Origin: Marinobacter sp.
GTDB lineage: Bacteria; Pseudomonadota; Gammaproteobacteria; Pseudomonadales; Oleiphilaceae
DNA length: 64,000 bases
Direction: 5' to 3'
NCBI GenBank assembly: GCA_018402255.1
Contig: JAGYIS010000004.1
Span: 186,001-250,000, forward strand
The position numbers were made by a program, and so were the translations under genes. The notes beneath the pieces were generated by a model, which ran no database searches, had not been told where the DNA came from, and worked only from the letters and a program-made list of their open reading frames with translations. Each line of letters starts with the position of its first letter. The first letter of the stretch is position 1. Below are positions 39,432-51,600 of this stretch, piece by piece.

Positions 39432-39507
39432 GCTCATGTAGCTCAGTCGGTAGAGCACATCCTTGGTAAGGATGAGGTCACCGGTTCAATTCCGGTCATG
39501 AGCTCCA
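39432..39507 (+). tRNA. thrT: tRNA-Thr (GGT)
   Basis: 76 bases; acceptor GCTCATG pairs with CATGAGC; the anticodon in CTTGGTAAG is GGT. CCA encoded. It lies 52 bases before tuf. Confidence 0.97.
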
Positions 39508-39559
39508 CTTTTTTGTCCGGTCAACGTAGCGATTCTGGTTGATTAGGGGGATTGGTCGA

Positions 39560-40756
39560 ATGTCTAAAGCAAAATTTGAACGTAGTAAGCCGCACTTGAA
39601 CGTGGGCACCATCGGTCACGTTGACCATGGCAAAACCACTCTGACCGCTGCTCTTACCCGTGTATGTCACGAAGTTTGGGGTACAGGTGAGCTGCGTGCG
39701 TTCGACCAGATCGATAACGCACCGGAAGAGCGTGCGCGTGGTATCACCATCGCCACTTCTCACGTTGAGTACGATTCACCGACTCGTCACTATGCCCACG
39801 TAGACTGCCCGGGCCACGCCGATTATGTTAAGAACATGATCACTGGTGCGGCTCAGATGGACGGCGCTATTCTGGTCTGTTCCGCAGCTGACGGCCCCAT
39901 GCCGCAGACTCGCGAGCACATCCTGCTGTCCCGTCAGGTAGGCGTTCCTTTCATCGTTGTGTTCCTGAACAAAGCGGACATGGTTGATGATGAAGAGCTG
40001 CTTGAGCTGGTAGAGATGGAAGTTCGTGATCTGCTGAGCATGTACGACTTCCCGGGTGACGACACTCCGATCATCATCGGTTCTGCGCTGATGGCGCTGG
40101 AAGGCAAAGACGATAACGAAATGGGTACTACCGCTGTCAAGAAGCTGGTAGAAGCCCTGGATGCGTATATCCCTGAGCCAGAGCGTGCCATCGACCAGCC
40201 GTTCCTGATGCCGATCGAAGACGTATTCTCTATCTCCGGCCGTGGTACTGTTGTGACCGGTCGTGTAGAGCGTGGCATCATCAAGGTTGGTGAAGAAGTG
40301 GAAATCGTTGGTATCAAAGATACCGTGAAGACCACCTGTACTGGCGTTGAAATGTTCCGCAAGCTGCTGGACGAAGGTCGCGCTGGTGAGAACGTTGGTG
40401 TTCTGCTGCGCGGTACCAAGCGTGACGACGTTGAACGTGGTCAGGTTCTGTGTAAGCCAGGTACCATCAAGCCGCACACCAAGTTTGAATGTGAAGTGTA
40501 CGTGCTGAGCAAAGAAGAAGGTGGTCGTCATACGCCTTTCTTCAAGGGCTACCGTCCACAGTTCTACTTCCGTACCACCGACGTAACCGGTTCTTGCGAA
40601 CTGCCGGAAGGTGTGGAAATGGTAATGCCGGGTGATAACGTCAAAATGAGTGTTACCCTGATCAACCCGATCGCCATGGAAGATGGCCTGCGCTTCGCGA
40701 TTCGTGAAGGTGGCCGTACCGTTGGTGCCGGTGTTGTTTCCAAGATCATCGAGTAA
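39560..40756 (+). CDS. tufB: Elongation factor Tu, copy 1 (tufB position)
   Basis: EF-Tu brings aminoacyl-tRNA to the ribosome. The 398-residue protein has all G motifs: GHVDHGKTT (G1), RGITI (G2), DCPGHADY (G3), NKADM (G4) and SALMA (G5), then domains 2 and 3. The start is ATG at 39560 ([10 protein letters not shown]), not the longer reading from 39539; AGGGGG lies upstream. It is nearly identical to the copy at 56135, with four amino-acid differences (K308, S364, S394, I397 here). It is part of the tRNA-tuf-tRNA-Trp transcription unit. Confidence 0.97.
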   Translation: MSKAKFERSKPHLNVGTIGHVDHGKTTLTAALTRVCHEVWGTGELRAFDQIDNAPEERARGITIATSHVEYDSPTRHYAHVDCPGHADYVKNMITGAAQMDGAILVCSAADGPMPQTREHILLSRQVGVPFIVVFLNKADMVDDEELLELVEMEVRDLLSMYDFPGDDTPIIIGSALMALEGKDDNEMGTTAVKKLVEALDAYIPEPERAIDQPFLMPIEDVFSISGRGTVVTGRVERGIIKVGEEVEIVGIKDTVKTTCTGVEMFRKLLDEGRAGENVGVLLRGTKRDDVERGQVLCKPGTIKPHTKFECEVYVLSKEEGGRHTPFFKGYRPQFYFRTTDVTGSCELPEGVEMVMPGDNVKMSVTLINPIAMEDGLRFAIREGGRTVGAGVVSKIIE

Positions 40757-40801
40757 CCCGTAAGGGTTGCTCTTTGTTGTTGCACTGAGTTGTTTCGGTG
40801 C

Positions 40802-40877
<76 letters not shown>

Positions 40878-40910
40878 TTTTTCAACATCCTGATACATAA
40901 GTTGATTCCT

Positions 40911-41279
40911 ATGGAGTCAAAAGCTGTTCAGTCGACCAACCGTTTCGATACCGTGAAGTGGTTGGTTGTTTTTGTTCTGATTGCCATCGGTGTCGTTGGT
41001 AATCAATATTTTAGCGCCGAATCTGTGCTTTATCGGGTTCTTGCCCTTGTTGCGCTGGGTCTGGTTGCCACCCTGGTGGCGTTGCAGACTGATCGCGGTC
41101 GTCGCTTTGCTGCACTTCTGAAAGAGGCGCGGGTCGAGATTCGGAAGGTCGTTTGGCCGACCAGGCCTGAGTTGATTCAGACCACCATTATTGTTGTGGT
41201 GTTCGTGTTGGTTGTGGCGATTATTTTGTGGGGTATGGATTCGTTGATCAGTATGCTGGTCGCCGGGTTTATCGGTTAA
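40911..41279 (+). CDS. secE: Preprotein translocase subunit SecE
   Basis: SecE clamps SecY in the SecYEG channel. The 122-residue protein is the three-helix gammaproteobacterial form: two N-terminal helices (about 17-33 and 42-58), the conserved amphipathic segment EIRKVVWPTRPELIQTT, and the last membrane helix. The ATG at 40911 is used; the frame extends back into the tRNA-Trp gene, which cannot be coding. nusG follows after 12 bases. Confidence 0.95.
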   Translation: MESKAVQSTNRFDTVKWLVVFVLIAIGVVGNQYFSAESVLYRVLALVALGLVATLVALQTDRGRRFAALLKEARVEIRKVVWPTRPELIQTTIIVVVFVLVVAIILWGMDSLISMLVAGFIG

Positions 41280-41291
41280 CGGGAGTGGGCA

Positions 41292-41825
41292 ATGGCTAAG
41301 CGCTGGTACGTCGTTCATGCGTATTCTGGCTTTGAAAAGCACGTGATGCGCACTCTTAACGAGCGCATTGCGCTTGAAGAGATGGAAGACAAGTTCGGCG
41401 AGATCCTGGTTCCGACCGAGGAAGTTGTCGAGATGCGTGACGGGAAAAAGCGCAAGAGTGAGCGCAAGTTCTATCCCGGATACGTACTCGTCCAGATGGA
41501 AATGGACGATGCATCGTGGCATCTTGTCAAGAATACTCCCCGAGTGCTCGGCTTCATTGGTGGCACCAAGGACAAGCCGGCCCCGATCACCGAGCGCGAA
41601 GCGGAAGCTATTCTCCGTCGCGTCGAAAGCGGTGCGGATAAGCCGAAGCCGAAAACCTTGTTTGAGCCAGGTGAAGTTGTTCGCGTTGTTGAAGGTCCGT
41701 TTGCTGACTTCAATGGTGTGGTGGAAGAAGTTGACTACGACAAGAGTCGGGTCAAGGTTGCCGTATTGATCTTCGGCCGCTCAACTCCGGTTGAGCTCGA
41801 GTTCGGGCAGGTCGAGAAAGACTGA
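41292..41825 (+). CDS. nusG: Transcription termination/antitermination factor NusG
   Basis: NusG binds RNA polymerase and links it to Rho, S10 and the ribosome. The 177-residue protein has the NGN domain ([15 protein letters not shown] to about 115) and a C-terminal KOW domain ([20 protein letters not shown]). The insert-free length is normal. A terminator follows directly, separating secE-nusG from the rplKA unit. Confidence 0.97.
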   Translation: MAKRWYVVHAYSGFEKHVMRTLNERIALEEMEDKFGEILVPTEEVVEMRDGKKRKSERKFYPGYVLVQMEMDDASWHLVKNTPRVLGFIGGTKDKPAPITEREAEAILRRVESGADKPKPKTLFEPGEVVRVVEGPFADFNGVVEEVDYDKSRVKVAVLIFGRSTPVELEFGQVEKD

Positions 41826-41843
41826 CGGTGATCTAACAAACTG

Positions 41844-41876
41844 AAAGCTCGCGCGCCAAGGCGACGCGGGCTTTTT
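41844..41876 (+). terminator. Terminator after nusG
   Basis: AAAGCTCGCGCGCC-AAG-GGCGACGCGGGCTTTTT-type stem (AAAGCTCGCG paired with CGCGGGCTTT, one wobble and one bulge), followed by TTTTTG. It probably lets through some transcription, as no clear promoter was seen before rplK. Confidence 0.7.
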
Positions 41877-41945
41877 GTGTCTGCTTTTTGCAGTTTGTAA
41901 CTTACCGGGGAGCCGAAAGGCGCTAGAACCCACAGGAGAGCTATC

Positions 41946-42377
41946 ATGGCAAAGAAGATCGACGCCTACATCAAGCTTCAGGTTGCTGCCGGTCAGGCCA
42001 ACCCGAGCCCCCCCGTTGGTCCCGCACTGGGCCAGCGTGGCGTAAATATCATGGAATTCTGCAAGGCGTTCAACGCCAAGACTCAGGGCATGGAACCTGG
42101 TCTGCCGATTCCTACGGTTATCACTGTCTACAGTGATCGCAGCTTTACGTTCGTCACCAAGACGCCGCCGGCGCCGGTTCTGCTGAAAAAAGCAGCGGGC
42201 ATCAAGAGCGGTTCTGGTCGTCCGAACACTGATAAAGTGGGTACCGTTACCCGCGCTCAGCTGGAAGAAATTGCCAAGACCAAAGAGCCGGACATGACTG
42301 CTGCCGATATGGAAGCAGCGGTTCGTACCATTGCCGGAACTGCCCGTAGCATGGGCCTGAACGTGGAGGGTCTGTAA
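41946..42377 (+). CDS. rplK: 50S ribosomal protein L11
   Basis: L11 forms the GTPase-associated centre with 23S rRNA and is needed for RelA activation. The 143-residue protein has the family start [20 protein letters not shown], the Pro-rich [17 protein letters not shown] segment, and the C-terminal rRNA-binding domain with [18 protein letters not shown] lies upstream of the ATG. rplA follows after one base. Confidence 0.97.
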   Translation: MAKKIDAYIKLQVAAGQANPSPPVGPALGQRGVNIMEFCKAFNAKTQGMEPGLPIPTVITVYSDRSFTFVTKTPPAPVLLKKAAGIKSGSGRPNTDKVGTVTRAQLEEIAKTKEPDMTAADMEAAVRTIAGTARSMGLNVEGL

Positions 42378-42378
42378 C

Positions 42379-43077
42379 ATGGCTAAGCTGAGCAAGCGTC
42401 AAAAGCTGATTCGTGAAAAAGTTGAGTCTGCACGCGCCTATTCCGTAGATGAGGCCGTTGCACTGTTGGCTGAACTCGGTCAGACCGTAAAGTTCAAAGA
42501 GTCTCTTGATGTTGCTGTTAACCTGGGTGTGGATGCGCGTAAATCCGACCAGGTTGTTCGTAGCAGCACAGTTCTGCCTCACGGTACCGGCAAGACCGTA
42601 CGTGTCGCAGTATTTACCCAGGGTGCCAACGCCGAGAAAGCGACTGCTGCAGGCGCAGACATCGTAGGCATGGATGACTTGGCTGACGAAGTTAAGAAGG
42701 GCAACATGGATTTTGACGTGGTTATTGCCACGCCAGACGCGATGCGTGTTGTTGGTCAGTTGGGCCAGATTCTGGGTCCCCGCGGCCTGATGCCGAACCC
42801 GAAGGTTGGCACGGTAACCGCTGACGTAGAGACTGCGGTCAAGAACGCCAAGGCTGGTCAGGTTCGCTACCGTACCGACAAGAATGGCATTATCCACGCT
42901 CCGCTGGGTAATGTTGAATTTACTGCACAGACCATCAAGGAAAACCTTGAAGCTCTGGTTGCAGATCTGAAAAAGGCCAAGCCCGCATCGTCCAAGGGTG
43001 TGTATCTGAAAAAGATCACAATCTCTTCGACGATGGGTCCTGGCCTGACTATCGATCAGGGTTCTCTGAACGTCTGA
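42379..43077 (+). CDS. rplA: 50S ribosomal protein L1
   Basis: L1 forms the mobile stalk at the E site and represses its own operon by binding the rplK leader in E. coli. The 232-residue protein shows the RNA-binding segments [27 protein letters not shown], the signature [15 protein letters not shown] and [16 protein letters not shown]. It starts one base after the rplK stop, so translation is coupled. Confidence 0.97.
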   Translation: MAKLSKRQKLIREKVESARAYSVDEAVALLAELGQTVKFKESLDVAVNLGVDARKSDQVVRSSTVLPHGTGKTVRVAVFTQGANAEKATAAGADIVGMDDLADEVKKGNMDFDVVIATPDAMRVVGQLGQILGPRGLMPNPKVGTVTADVETAVKNAKAGQVRYRTDKNGIIHAPLGNVEFTAQTIKENLEALVADLKKAKPASSKGVYLKKITISSTMGPGLTIDQGSLNV

Positions 43078-43099
43078 TGCTCTGGTCGGTAGTTACTTT

Positions 43100-43290
43100 G
43101 TAGTCTAGGCGGAAGCCAAGGCTGTCAAAGACCGCAGGCCCCCGAGGCTCCTGGTAACAGGAGTCACAAGGGTTAAAGCAACGCCTGCGCAGACGGTGTG
43201 ACGACGTTCTCTCTGAACCCAAACACCGTTAGGCGCCCTGTTTCAGGGCAATGATGGGTTTGCCGGGATTAACCTGGCGAAATCGAGGAG
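43100..43290 (+). promoter_or_regulatory. L10 (rplJL) leader region
   Basis: The 220 bases between rplA and rplJ hold no gene but can fold into several paired segments, including GAGGCTCCTGGTAACAGGAG (near 43144) and a GCCCTGTTTCAGGGC hairpin (near 43235). In gammaproteobacteria this leader binds the L10-L12 complex and represses rplJL translation. A covariance-model match would confirm it. Confidence 0.65.
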
Positions 43291-43297
43291 AAATCCA

Positions 43298-43828
43298 GTG
43301 GCAATTAGACTCGAAGACAAGAAAGCGATCGTCGCTGAAGTCAACGAGACTGCTGGAGCTGCTCTGTCTGTGGTTTTGGCTGACTATCGTGGTGTCACCT
43401 CCGGTGACATGACTGCGCTTCGTGCCAAAGCTCGTGCCGAGAATGTTCGCCTGAAGGTTGTTCGTAACAACCTGGCGAAGATTGCTATTAAAGGTACCGA
43501 GTTTGAGTGCATCGATCCGGCGCTGGTTGGTCCGACCATTTTGGCTTTCTCAATGGAAGATCCGGGTGCCGCTGCGCGCCTGTTGAAGGATTTTGCCAAA
43601 GAGAAAGAGGCGTTCGAGATCAAAGGTCTGGCCATCGGCGGTGAGCTGATGGGCGCAGAACAGATCGATCGCCTGGCTACCTTGCCAACGCTGCACGAAG
43701 CGTTGACCAAGCTGGCTATCGTTACACAGGCACCAGTTACCAAGCTTGTACGTACCCTGAACGATATACCGGGCAGGATCACACGTGTAGTAGCTGCAGT
43801 CCGCGACCAGAAGCAAGACGCTGCTTGA
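43298..43828 (+). CDS. rplJ: 50S ribosomal protein L10
   Basis: L10 anchors the L7/L12 stalk to 23S rRNA. The 176-residue protein begins [16 protein letters not shown] and contains [19 protein letters not shown] and VRNNLAKIA, typical of L10, with the C-terminal helix that binds L7/L12 dimers. The start is GTG at 43298 with GAGGAG nine bases upstream, a weak start codon that fits feedback control through the leader. Confidence 0.97.
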   Translation: MAIRLEDKKAIVAEVNETAGAALSVVLADYRGVTSGDMTALRAKARAENVRLKVVRNNLAKIAIKGTEFECIDPALVGPTILAFSMEDPGAAARLLKDFAKEKEAFEIKGLAIGGELMGAEQIDRLATLPTLHEALTKLAIVTQAPVTKLVRTLNDIPGRITRVVAAVRDQKQDAA

Positions 43829-43867
43829 TTCTGTTGAACACCATTTTTTACATTTTCGGAGAAAGTC

Positions 43868-44242
43868 ATGGCTCTGTCTAAAGACGATATTTTGAATGCA
43901 ATTGCTGAAATGAGCGTAATGGAAGTTGTTGAGCTCGTAGAAGCTATGGAAGAGAAGTTTAACGTTTCTGCCGCTGCTGCCGTTGCTGCTGCTCCTGCTG
44001 CTGCTGCCGGTGGCGAAGCCGCTGAAGAGCAGACCGAGTTCGACGTAGTTCTGACCGGTCCTGGCGAAAAGAAAGTTAACGTCATCAAAGCCGTTCGCGA
44101 ACTGACAGGCCTGGGCCTGAAAGAAGCGAAGGAAATGGTTGACGGTGCTCCTTCTACTGTTAAGGAAGGCGCAAGCAAGGCCGAGGCTGAAGAAGCCAAG
44201 AAGAAGCTTGAGGAAGCAGGCGCTTCTGTTGAGCTTAAGTAA
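43868..44242 (+). CDS. rplL: 50S ribosomal protein L7/L12
   Basis: L7/L12 forms the flexible stalk that recruits translation GTPases. The 124-residue protein has the N-terminal dimerisation helices ([20 protein letters not shown]), the Ala-rich hinge (about 37-53) and the globular C-terminal domain ([20 protein letters not shown], then [12 protein letters not shown]). It is followed by the attenuator before rpoB. Confidence 0.97.
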   Translation: MALSKDDILNAIAEMSVMEVVELVEAMEEKFNVSAAAAVAAAPAAAAGGEAAEEQTEFDVVLTGPGEKKVNVIKAVRELTGLGLKEAKEMVDGAPSTVKEGASKAEAEEAKKKLEEAGASVELK

Positions 44243-44282
44243 TCGTCGGTTATTGATCGACACCGTGCGTTAAGCATGGACA

Positions 44283-44312
44283 GGCTGGTGGCTGTGTGCC
44301 ACCGGCCTTTTT
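44283..44312 (+). terminator. rplL-rpoB attenuator
   Basis: GGCTGGTGGC-TGTGT-GCCACCGGCC is a ten-pair stem with one wobble, followed by TTTTT. In E. coli a partial terminator at the same place lowers RNA polymerase subunit expression relative to ribosomal proteins. Confidence 0.85.
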
Positions 44313-44484
44313 CTGTTGTATATGCTATAGAGTCTGGTTTGCTTTAACGGGTTAATGTCAGATCTATAACCTACAGCCAGAGTCTTGTTCAAGACGGCGC
44401 GATAAGCCGAGCAATTCGGCCCCGAAGCAGAACATTTGATTGCTTCTTGATACCAGGTATCAGGTCTAAAGCTGGGGAATGCAG

Positions 44485-47400
44485 ATGACTTACTCCTACA
44501 CCGAAAAAAAGCGGATTCGCAAAGACTTTAGTAAATTGCCTTCCGTGATGGAAGTCCCCTATTTGCTGTCTATTCAGCTGGATTCGTTCCGGGACTACCT
44601 CCAAATGGAAACTGCGCCAGAAGATCGCCGGGAAACCGGTCTTCACGCAGCGTTCAAATCCGTATTCCCGATTGTCAGCTATTCTGGCAACGCCGCGCTC
44701 GAGTATGTGAGCTATCGAATCGGCGAGCCTGTATTTGACGTCAAGGAATGTCAGCTTAGGGGCGTTACCTACGCCGCGCCGCTGCGAGTGAAAGTCCGCT
44801 TGATCATTTATGACAAGGAATCGTCCAACAAGGCGATTAAGGACATTAAAGAACAGGAAGTCTACATGGGCGAAATGCCCCTGATGACTGAAAACGGTAC
44901 GTTCGTGGTCAACGGCACCGAGCGGGTTATTGTTTCCCAGCTCCACCGTTCGCCTGGTGTGTTTTTTGATCACGACAAGGGTAAGACCCATTCGTCCGGT
45001 AAGCTGTTGTACTCAGCTCGGGTGATTCCTTACCGTGGTTCATGGCTCGATTTTGAATTCGATCCCAAAGATGCCGTCTTCGTGCGGATCGATCGTCGTC
45101 GTAAATTGCCGGCGTCCATCCTGTTGCGTGGCCTGGGTTACACCTCCGAGCAGATGCTGGAGATGTTCTTTGAGACCAGTAAGTTCTCGGTGGGCGCAGA
45201 AGTGTGCAAACTCGAGCTGGTACCAAGCCGTCTGCGTGGCGATATTGCCACCTTCGACATCAAGGACCAGGAAGGCACGGTTATTGTTGAAGAAGGCCGT
45301 CGAATCACTGCTCGTCACATCAAGCAGCTTGAGAAGGCTGGCATCAGCGAGCTGGAAGTTCCGACCGAATATCTGTACGGTCGCGTTCTGGCCAAAGACA
45401 TGATCGATCAGGCCACCGGGGAAGTACTGGTGGAATGTAACACCGAGTTGAGTGAAGAGGTTGTTGCCAAGATCCTCGATGCCGGTGTTAAAGACATTGA
45501 GACGCTGTACACCAACGATCTGGATTGTGGGCCATTCATGTCCGATACCTTGCGTATCGATCCGACCCGCACCCCTTTGGAAGCGTTGGTTGAAATCTAT
45601 CGCATGATGCGCCCGGGCGAGCCGCCCACCAAGGATTCAGCGGAGAACCTGTTTAACAACCTGTTCTTCTCTGAGGAGCGGTACGATTTGTCGGGCGTTG
45701 GCCGGATGAAGTTGAACCGTCGCCTTGGCCGTGAAGAAAGCACCGGCGAAGGCACCTTGACCCATGACGACATCATTGATGTTCTCAAAACGCTGATTGC
45801 CATCCGTAACGGCCAGGGCCAGGTCGATGACATCGACAACCTGGGCAACCGTCGTGTTCGCTGTGTTGGTGAAATGGCTGAAAACCAGTTCCGCGTTGGC
45901 CTGGTCCGGGTTGAGCGGGCTGTGCGTGAGCGTTTGAGCCTGGCTGAAAGTGAAGGCCTGATGCCTCAGGACCTGATCAATGCCAAGCCGGTTGCGGCAG
46001 CGGTCAAAGAGTTCTTTGGCTCCAGCCAGTTGTCGCAGTTCATGGATCAGAACAACCCGTTGTCTGAAGTCACGCACAAGCGTCGTATTTCAGCCCTGGG
46101 GCCAGGTGGCCTGACCCGTGAGCGTGCAGGCTTTGAGGTTCGTGACGTTCATCCGACGCACTACGGTCGTGTGTGCCCGATCGAGACCCCGGAAGGCCCG
46201 AACATCGGTTTGATCAACTCGCTGGCAACCTATGCCCGAGCCAACTCCTATGGCTTCCTCGAGAGCCCCTACCGTCGCGTCGTCGAAGGTGTGGTCACGG
46301 ACGAGCTGGTATATCTGTCGGCGATTGAAGAAAGCAATTACATCATCGCTCAGGCCAGTGCCGCTACCGATGAAGGCAAGCGACTGACTGACGAGCTGGT
46401 TACCGTGCGTCATCAGAATGAATTTACCGTTGCGCCACCGGAAGCGGTTAACTTCATGGACGTCTCTCCGCGCCAGGTTGTCTCTGTTGCTGCGTCGTTG
46501 ATTCCGTTCCTTGAGCACGACGATGCTAACCGGGCCCTGATGGGTGCCAACATGCAGCGTCAGGCGGTGCCAACCCTGAAATCCGAAGTGCCACTGGTTG
46601 GCACGGGTGTTGAGCGCACAGTTGCTCAGGATTCCGGTGTTTGTGTGTCAGCCCGTCGGGGTGGTGTCATCGAAAGCGTTGATGCGGCCCGCATCGTGGT
46701 TCGTGTGAATAACGAAGAAACCGAAGCCGGTGATGCTGGTGTGGATATTTACAACCTCACCAAGTACACCCGTTCAAACCAGAACACCTGCATCAACCAG
46801 CGCTCGATCGTGCGTCAGGGTGATGTCATTGCCCGCGGTGACGTCCTCGCAGACGGACCGTCGGTCGATTTGGGTGAGCTGGCTCTGGGTCAGAACATGC
46901 GCATCGCGTTCATGCCCTGGAACGGTTACAACTTCGAGGATTCCATCCTGATCTCCGAGAAGGTTGTTCAGGAAGACCGTCTGACGACGATCCACATTCA
47001 GGAACTGACCTGTGTGGCTCGTGACACCAAGCTGGGCAGTGAAGAGATTACCGCTGATATCCCGAACGTGGGTGAAAGCGCGCTGTCCAAGCTGGATGAG
47101 TCCGGCATTGTTTACATCGGTGCCGAAGTGGGTCCTGGCGATATCCTGGTGGGCAAGGTAACACCGAAAGGTGAAACCCAGCTGACCCCGGAGGAGAAAC
47201 TGCTGCGTGCCATCTTCGGTGAGAAGGCGTCTGATGTTAAGGACACCTCTCAGCGTGTGCCCACCGGCACCCGCGGTACCGTTATTGACGTGCAGGTGTT
47301 CACTCGTGACGGTATCGAAAAAGATACCCGTGCTCTGTCTATCGAGAAAGAGCAGTTGAGTCAGTACCGCAAAGACCTTAAAGATGAGTACCGGATTGTT

Positions 47401-48561
47401 GAAGGTGCCACCTTTGAACGTCTGACGGCAGCGCTGGTCGGCCAGGAAGTGATCAGTGGGCCGGGCCTCAAGAAAGGCGCCAAGCTTGACCAGGCGTACC
47501 TTGCTGACTTGCCGCGTCCGGATTGGTTCAAGCTGCGAATGAAAGACGAAGCTCTGAATGAGCTGCTCGAGAAGTCCGAGCAAGGCCTTGAAGAGCGTAA
47601 GTCAGAGCACGAAGCTCGCTTTGATGACAAGAAGGGTAAGCTCCAGCAAGGCGACGATCTGGCGCCGGGCGTACTCAAGATCGTCAAGGTCTACCTTGCC
47701 ATCAAGCGTCGCATCCAGCCGGGTGACAAGATGGCCGGTCGTCATGGTAACAAGGGTGTTATCTCTGCGGTTATGCCGATCGAAGATATGCCTTATGACG
47801 AGCATGGCACCACCGTCGACATCGTTCTGAACCCGTTGGGTGTTCCCTCGCGGATGAACGTGGGCCAGGTACTTGAAACTCACCTGGGTGCTGCGGCTAA
47901 AGGGTTGGGTGAAAAGATCAGCCGTATGCTGGAAGAGCAGCGTAAGGTCATCGAGCTGCGCAAGCTGCTGGACGAGATCTACAACCACTCGGACGAAGTG
48001 ACCAAGGTCGATCTGGACAGCTTGACTGACCAGGAGATCGTAGACCTTTGTGGCAACCTGCGCGCCGGTGTTCCGATGGCTACGCCTGTGTTCGATGGTG
48101 CCAAAGAAGCCGAGGTCAAGCGTATGCTTGAGTTGGCCGATATGGATACCAGTGGTCAGGTAATGCTGTACGACGGTCGTACCGGCGATATGTTTGACCG
48201 CCCGGTGACCGTAGGCTACATGTACATGCTCAAGCTGAACCACTTGATCGATGACAAGATGCACGCTCGTTCCACTGGCTCCTACAGCCTGGTTACCCAG
48301 CAGCCGCTGGGTGGTAAGGCGCAGTTTGGTGGTCAGCGCTTCGGTGAGATGGAAGTGTGGGCTCTTGAGGCTTACGGTGCAGCATATACGTTGCAGGAAA
48401 TGCTTACCGTCAAGTCTGATGACGTCAACGGTCGGACCAAAATGTACAAGAACATTGTCGATGGTGATCATCGTATGGAGCCGGGCATGCCCGAATCCTT
48501 CAACGTTCTAGTCAAGGAAATCCGCTCGTTGGGTATCGACATCGAGCTGGAATCCGAGTGA
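44485..48561 (+). CDS. rpoB: RNA polymerase beta subunit
   Basis: The 1358-residue beta subunit begins [15 protein letters not shown] as in other gammaproteobacteria. The rifampicin pocket ([15 protein letters not shown], then [13 protein letters not shown]) is wild type. [10 protein letters not shown] and the C-terminal clamp segment are present. The ATG at 44485 is chosen over 44479 because GGGGA then has proper spacing and the family alignment agrees. It follows the attenuator and precedes rpoC by 76 bases. Confidence 0.98.
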   Translation: MTYSYTEKKRIRKDFSKLPSVMEVPYLLSIQLDSFRDYLQMETAPEDRRETGLHAAFKSVFPIVSYSGNAALEYVSYRIGEPVFDVKECQLRGVTYAAPLRVKVRLIIYDKESSNKAIKDIKEQEVYMGEMPLMTENGTFVVNGTERVIVSQLHRSPGVFFDHDKGKTHSSGKLLYSARVIPYRGSWLDFEFDPKDAVFVRIDRRRKLPASILLRGLGYTSEQMLEMFFETSKFSVGAEVCKLELVPSRLRGDIATFDIKDQEGTVIVEEGRRITARHIKQLEKAGISELEVPTEYLYGRVLAKDMIDQATGEVLVECNTELSEEVVAKILDAGVKDIETLYTNDLDCGPFMSDTLRIDPTRTPLEALVEIYRMMRPGEPPTKDSAENLFNNLFFSEERYDLSGVGRMKLNRRLGREESTGEGTLTHDDIIDVLKTLIAIRNGQGQVDDIDNLGNRRVRCVGEMAENQFRVGLVRVERAVRERLSLAESEGLMPQDLINAKPVAAAVKEFFGSSQLSQFMDQNNPLSEVTHKRRISALGPGGLTRERAGFEVRDVHPTHYGRVCPIETPEGPNIGLINSLATYARANSYGFLESPYRRVVEGVVTDELVYLSAIEESNYIIAQASAATDEGKRLTDELVTVRHQNEFTVAPPEAVNFMDVSPRQVVSVAASLIPFLEHDDANRALMGANMQRQAVPTLKSEVPLVGTGVERTVAQDSGVCVSARRGGVIESVDAARIVVRVNNEETEAGDAGVDIYNLTKYTRSNQNTCINQRSIVRQGDVIARGDVLADGPSVDLGELALGQNMRIAFMPWNGYNFEDSILISEKVVQEDRLTTIHIQELTCVARDTKLGSEEITADIPNVGESALSKLDESGIVYIGAEVGPGDILVGKVTPKGETQLTPEEKLLRAIFGEKASDVKDTSQRVPTGTRGTVIDVQVFTRDGIEKDTRALSIEKEQLSQYRKDLKDEYRIVEGATFERLTAALVGQEVISGPGLKKGAKLDQAYLADLPRPDWFKLRMKDEALNELLEKSEQGLEERKSEHEARFDDKKGKLQQGDDLAPGVLKIVKVYLAIKRRIQPGDKMAGRHGNKGVISAVMPIEDMPYDEHGTTVDIVLNPLGVPSRMNVGQVLETHLGAAAKGLGEKISRMLEEQRKVIELRKLLDEIYNHSDEVTKVDLDSLTDQEIVDLCGNLRAGVPMATPVFDGAKEAEVKRMLELADMDTSGQVMLYDGRTGDMFDRPVTVGYMYMLKLNHLIDDKMHARSTGSYSLVTQQPLGGKAQFGGQRFGEMEVWALEAYGAAYTLQEMLTVKSDDVNGRTKMYKNIVDGDHRMEPGMPESFNVLVKEIRSLGIDIELESE

Positions 48562-48637
48562 GCCGAATTGTTTTTGGCAGCGTGAGCGGGCACGACCTGT
48601 GCCCGCCCGAGATTAACGCCATCCGGAGCTTTAACTG

Positions 48638-51600
48638 ATGAAAGATTTGCTGAATCTTCTCAAGAGCCAGAATCAAAGCAAGGAATTCGATGCCATCCGT
48701 ATTGGACTGGCCTCGCCTGACATGATTCGTTCCTGGTCTTTTGGCGAAGTAAAAAAGCCTGAGACCATTAACTACCGTACCTTCAAGCCGGAGCGTGACG
48801 GTCTTTTCTGTGCCAAAATCTTTGGCCCGATCAAAGACTACGAGTGCTTGTGCGGCAAATACAAACGCCTCAAGCACCGCGGCGTTATCTGCGAAAAGTG
48901 CGGCGTTGAAGTTGCACTGGCGAGCGTTCGTCGTGAGCGGATGGGGCATATTGAGCTGGCCAGCCCGGTTGCTCATATCTGGTTCCTGAAATCACTGCCG
49001 TCCCGTATCGGCCTGATGCTGGACATGACTCTGCGTGACATCGAGCGGGTTCTGTACTTCGAATCCTTCATCGTGATTGACCCGGGTATGACTACCCTGG
49101 AGCAGGGTCAACTGCTTAACGATGAGCAGTATTACGAAGCCCTGGAAGAGTTTGGTGATGAATTCGATGCCCGCATGGGTGCCGAGGCCATCAAGGAGCT
49201 GCTGGAAGGTATCGATCTTCAGGCGGCCGTGGATAATCTGCGGGAAGAGATTCCCCAGACCAATTCAGAAACCAAAATCAAGAAATTCAGCAAGCGCCTG
49301 AAGATTCTTGAAGCATTTCTGTATTCCGGTAACAAACCAGGCGACATGGTACTGACCGTGTTGCCGGTTCTGCCGCCGGATCTGCGTCCTTTGGTTCCGC
49401 TTGACGGTGGTCGTTTTGCGACCTCGGATCTGAACGATCTGTACCGTCGGGTGATTAACCGGAACAACCGTCTCAAGCGCCTGCTGGAGCTGAATGCTCC
49501 GGATATCATCGTGCGCAACGAGAAGCGTATGTTGCAGGAAGCGGTCGATGCACTGTTGGATAACGGCCGTCGAGGCCGCGCCATCACTGGCACCAACAAG
49601 CGTCCGCTGAAGTCTCTGGCTGACATGATCAAGGGTAAGCAGGGTCGTTTCCGTCAGAACCTGCTCGGTAAACGGGTAGACTACTCTGGCCGTTCGGTCA
49701 TCGTGGTAGGCCCGTACCTGCGTCTGCATCAGTGCGGTCTGCCCAAGAAGATGGCTCTGGAGCTGTTCAAGCCGTTTATCTTCTCGAAACTTGAGCATCG
49801 CGGCCTGGCGACCACCATCAAGGCCGCCAAGAAGATGGTTGAGCGCGAAGAAGGTGTGGTCTGGGATATTCTGGATGAAGTCATCCGTGAGCATCCGATC
49901 ATGCTGAACCGGGCACCGACTCTGCACCGTCTGGGTATCCAGGCGTTTGAGCCGGTATTGATCGAAGGTAAGGCCATTCAGCTGCACCCGCTGGTATGTG
50001 CAGCCTACAACGCCGACTTCGACGGTGACCAGATGGCGGTACACGTACCGCTGACCCTGGAAGCCCAGCTTGAAGCCCGTGCGTTGATGATGTCTACCAA
50101 CAACGTGCTGTCGCCCGCCAACGGCGAGCCGATTATCGTGCCGTCCCAGGACGTGGTACTTGGCCTTTACTACATGACCCGTGAGCGTCATGCGGCGAAA
50201 GGTGAAGGCATGGTCTTTGCCGATGTCAAAGAAGCCCACCGCGCCTACGGTGCCGGTCAGGTTGATCTGCAGGCCAAGGTCAAGGTTCGGGTTCGCGAAG
50301 TCGCGATCAGTGAAGAGGGCGTCAAGTCTGAGACGTTCCGGATCGTTGATACCACCGTCGGTCGTGCACTGCTGTTTGATATCGTTCCGGACAACCTGTC
50401 GTTCGATATCATCAACCGCCCGATGGTGAAAAAGGCGATTTCTAACCTGATCAACACCTGTTACCGCGACGCCGGTCTGAAAGATACGGTTATCTTTGCG
50501 GACCAGCTGATGTACATGGGTTATCAGTACGCCACTCGCTCCGGTATCTCCATCGGCTTTAACGATTTTGAGATCCCGCCGGAGAAGTATGAGCTGGTTG
50601 ATGCCGCCTCTGACGAAGTAAAAGACATTGAAAACCAGTACGCATCCGGTCTGCTGACCCAGGGTGAAAAGTACAACAAGGTTATCGATATCTGGTCCCG
50701 CGCCAACGACAAAGTGTCCAAGGCGATGATGGAGCGTCTGTCCAAGGAGCAGGTTATTGGTCCCGACGGCAAGCCTGTTAAGGGTGAAGACGGCGAAGAC
50801 CTGATGCAGGAGTCGTTCAACTCGGTCTACATGATGGCAGACTCGGGTGCACGGGGTTCTGCCGCTCAGATTCGTCAGTTGTCCGGTATGCGAGGCCTGA
50901 TGGCCAAGCCGGATGGCTCGATCATCGAGACGCCGATTACTGCGAACTTCCGTGAAGGTCTGAACGTACTTCAGTACTTTATCTCGACGCACGGTGCTCG
51001 TAAGGGTCTGGCCGATACCGCTCTGAAAACGGCGAACTCCGGTTACCTGACCCGTCGTCTGGTTGACGTGTCACAGGATCTGGTGGTCACTGAAGAAGAT
51101 TGCGGAACCAGTGAAGGTCTGCTGATGACGCCGCACATCGAAGGTGGCGACGTTGTGGTACCTCTGGGTGATCGTGTACTGGGCCGTGTTACCGCCCGTG
51201 ACGTGTTCACTCCGACCGATAAGGATAACGCCGTTGTTGAGGCCGGAACCCTGTTGGACGAGAAGACCGTAGAGATGGTTGAGCGTGCCGGTGTGGATGA
51301 GATCTGGGTTCGCTCTGCGATCACCTGTGACACCCGCCATGGTATCTGTTCCAAGTGTTACGGCCGTGATCTGGCGCGTGGTCATCGGGTTAACGTTGGT
51401 GAGGCCGTGGGCGTTATCGCTGCACAGTCGATCGGTGAGCCCGGCACCCAGCTGACCATGCGTACCTTCCACATTGGTGGTGCGGCAAGTCGGGCGTCTG
51501 CAGTGGACAATATCCAGGTCAAGCACGGCGGCACCGTCCGTCTGCATAACCTGAAGTCCATTGAAAAGACCGACGGTTCTCTGGTGGTTGTGTCTCGTTC

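Noticed and set aside
49265..50992. Long minus-strand open frame (575 codons) opposite rpoC
   Set aside because: Mirror of a highly expressed GC-biased gene; the protein has no recognisable domain or start signal.
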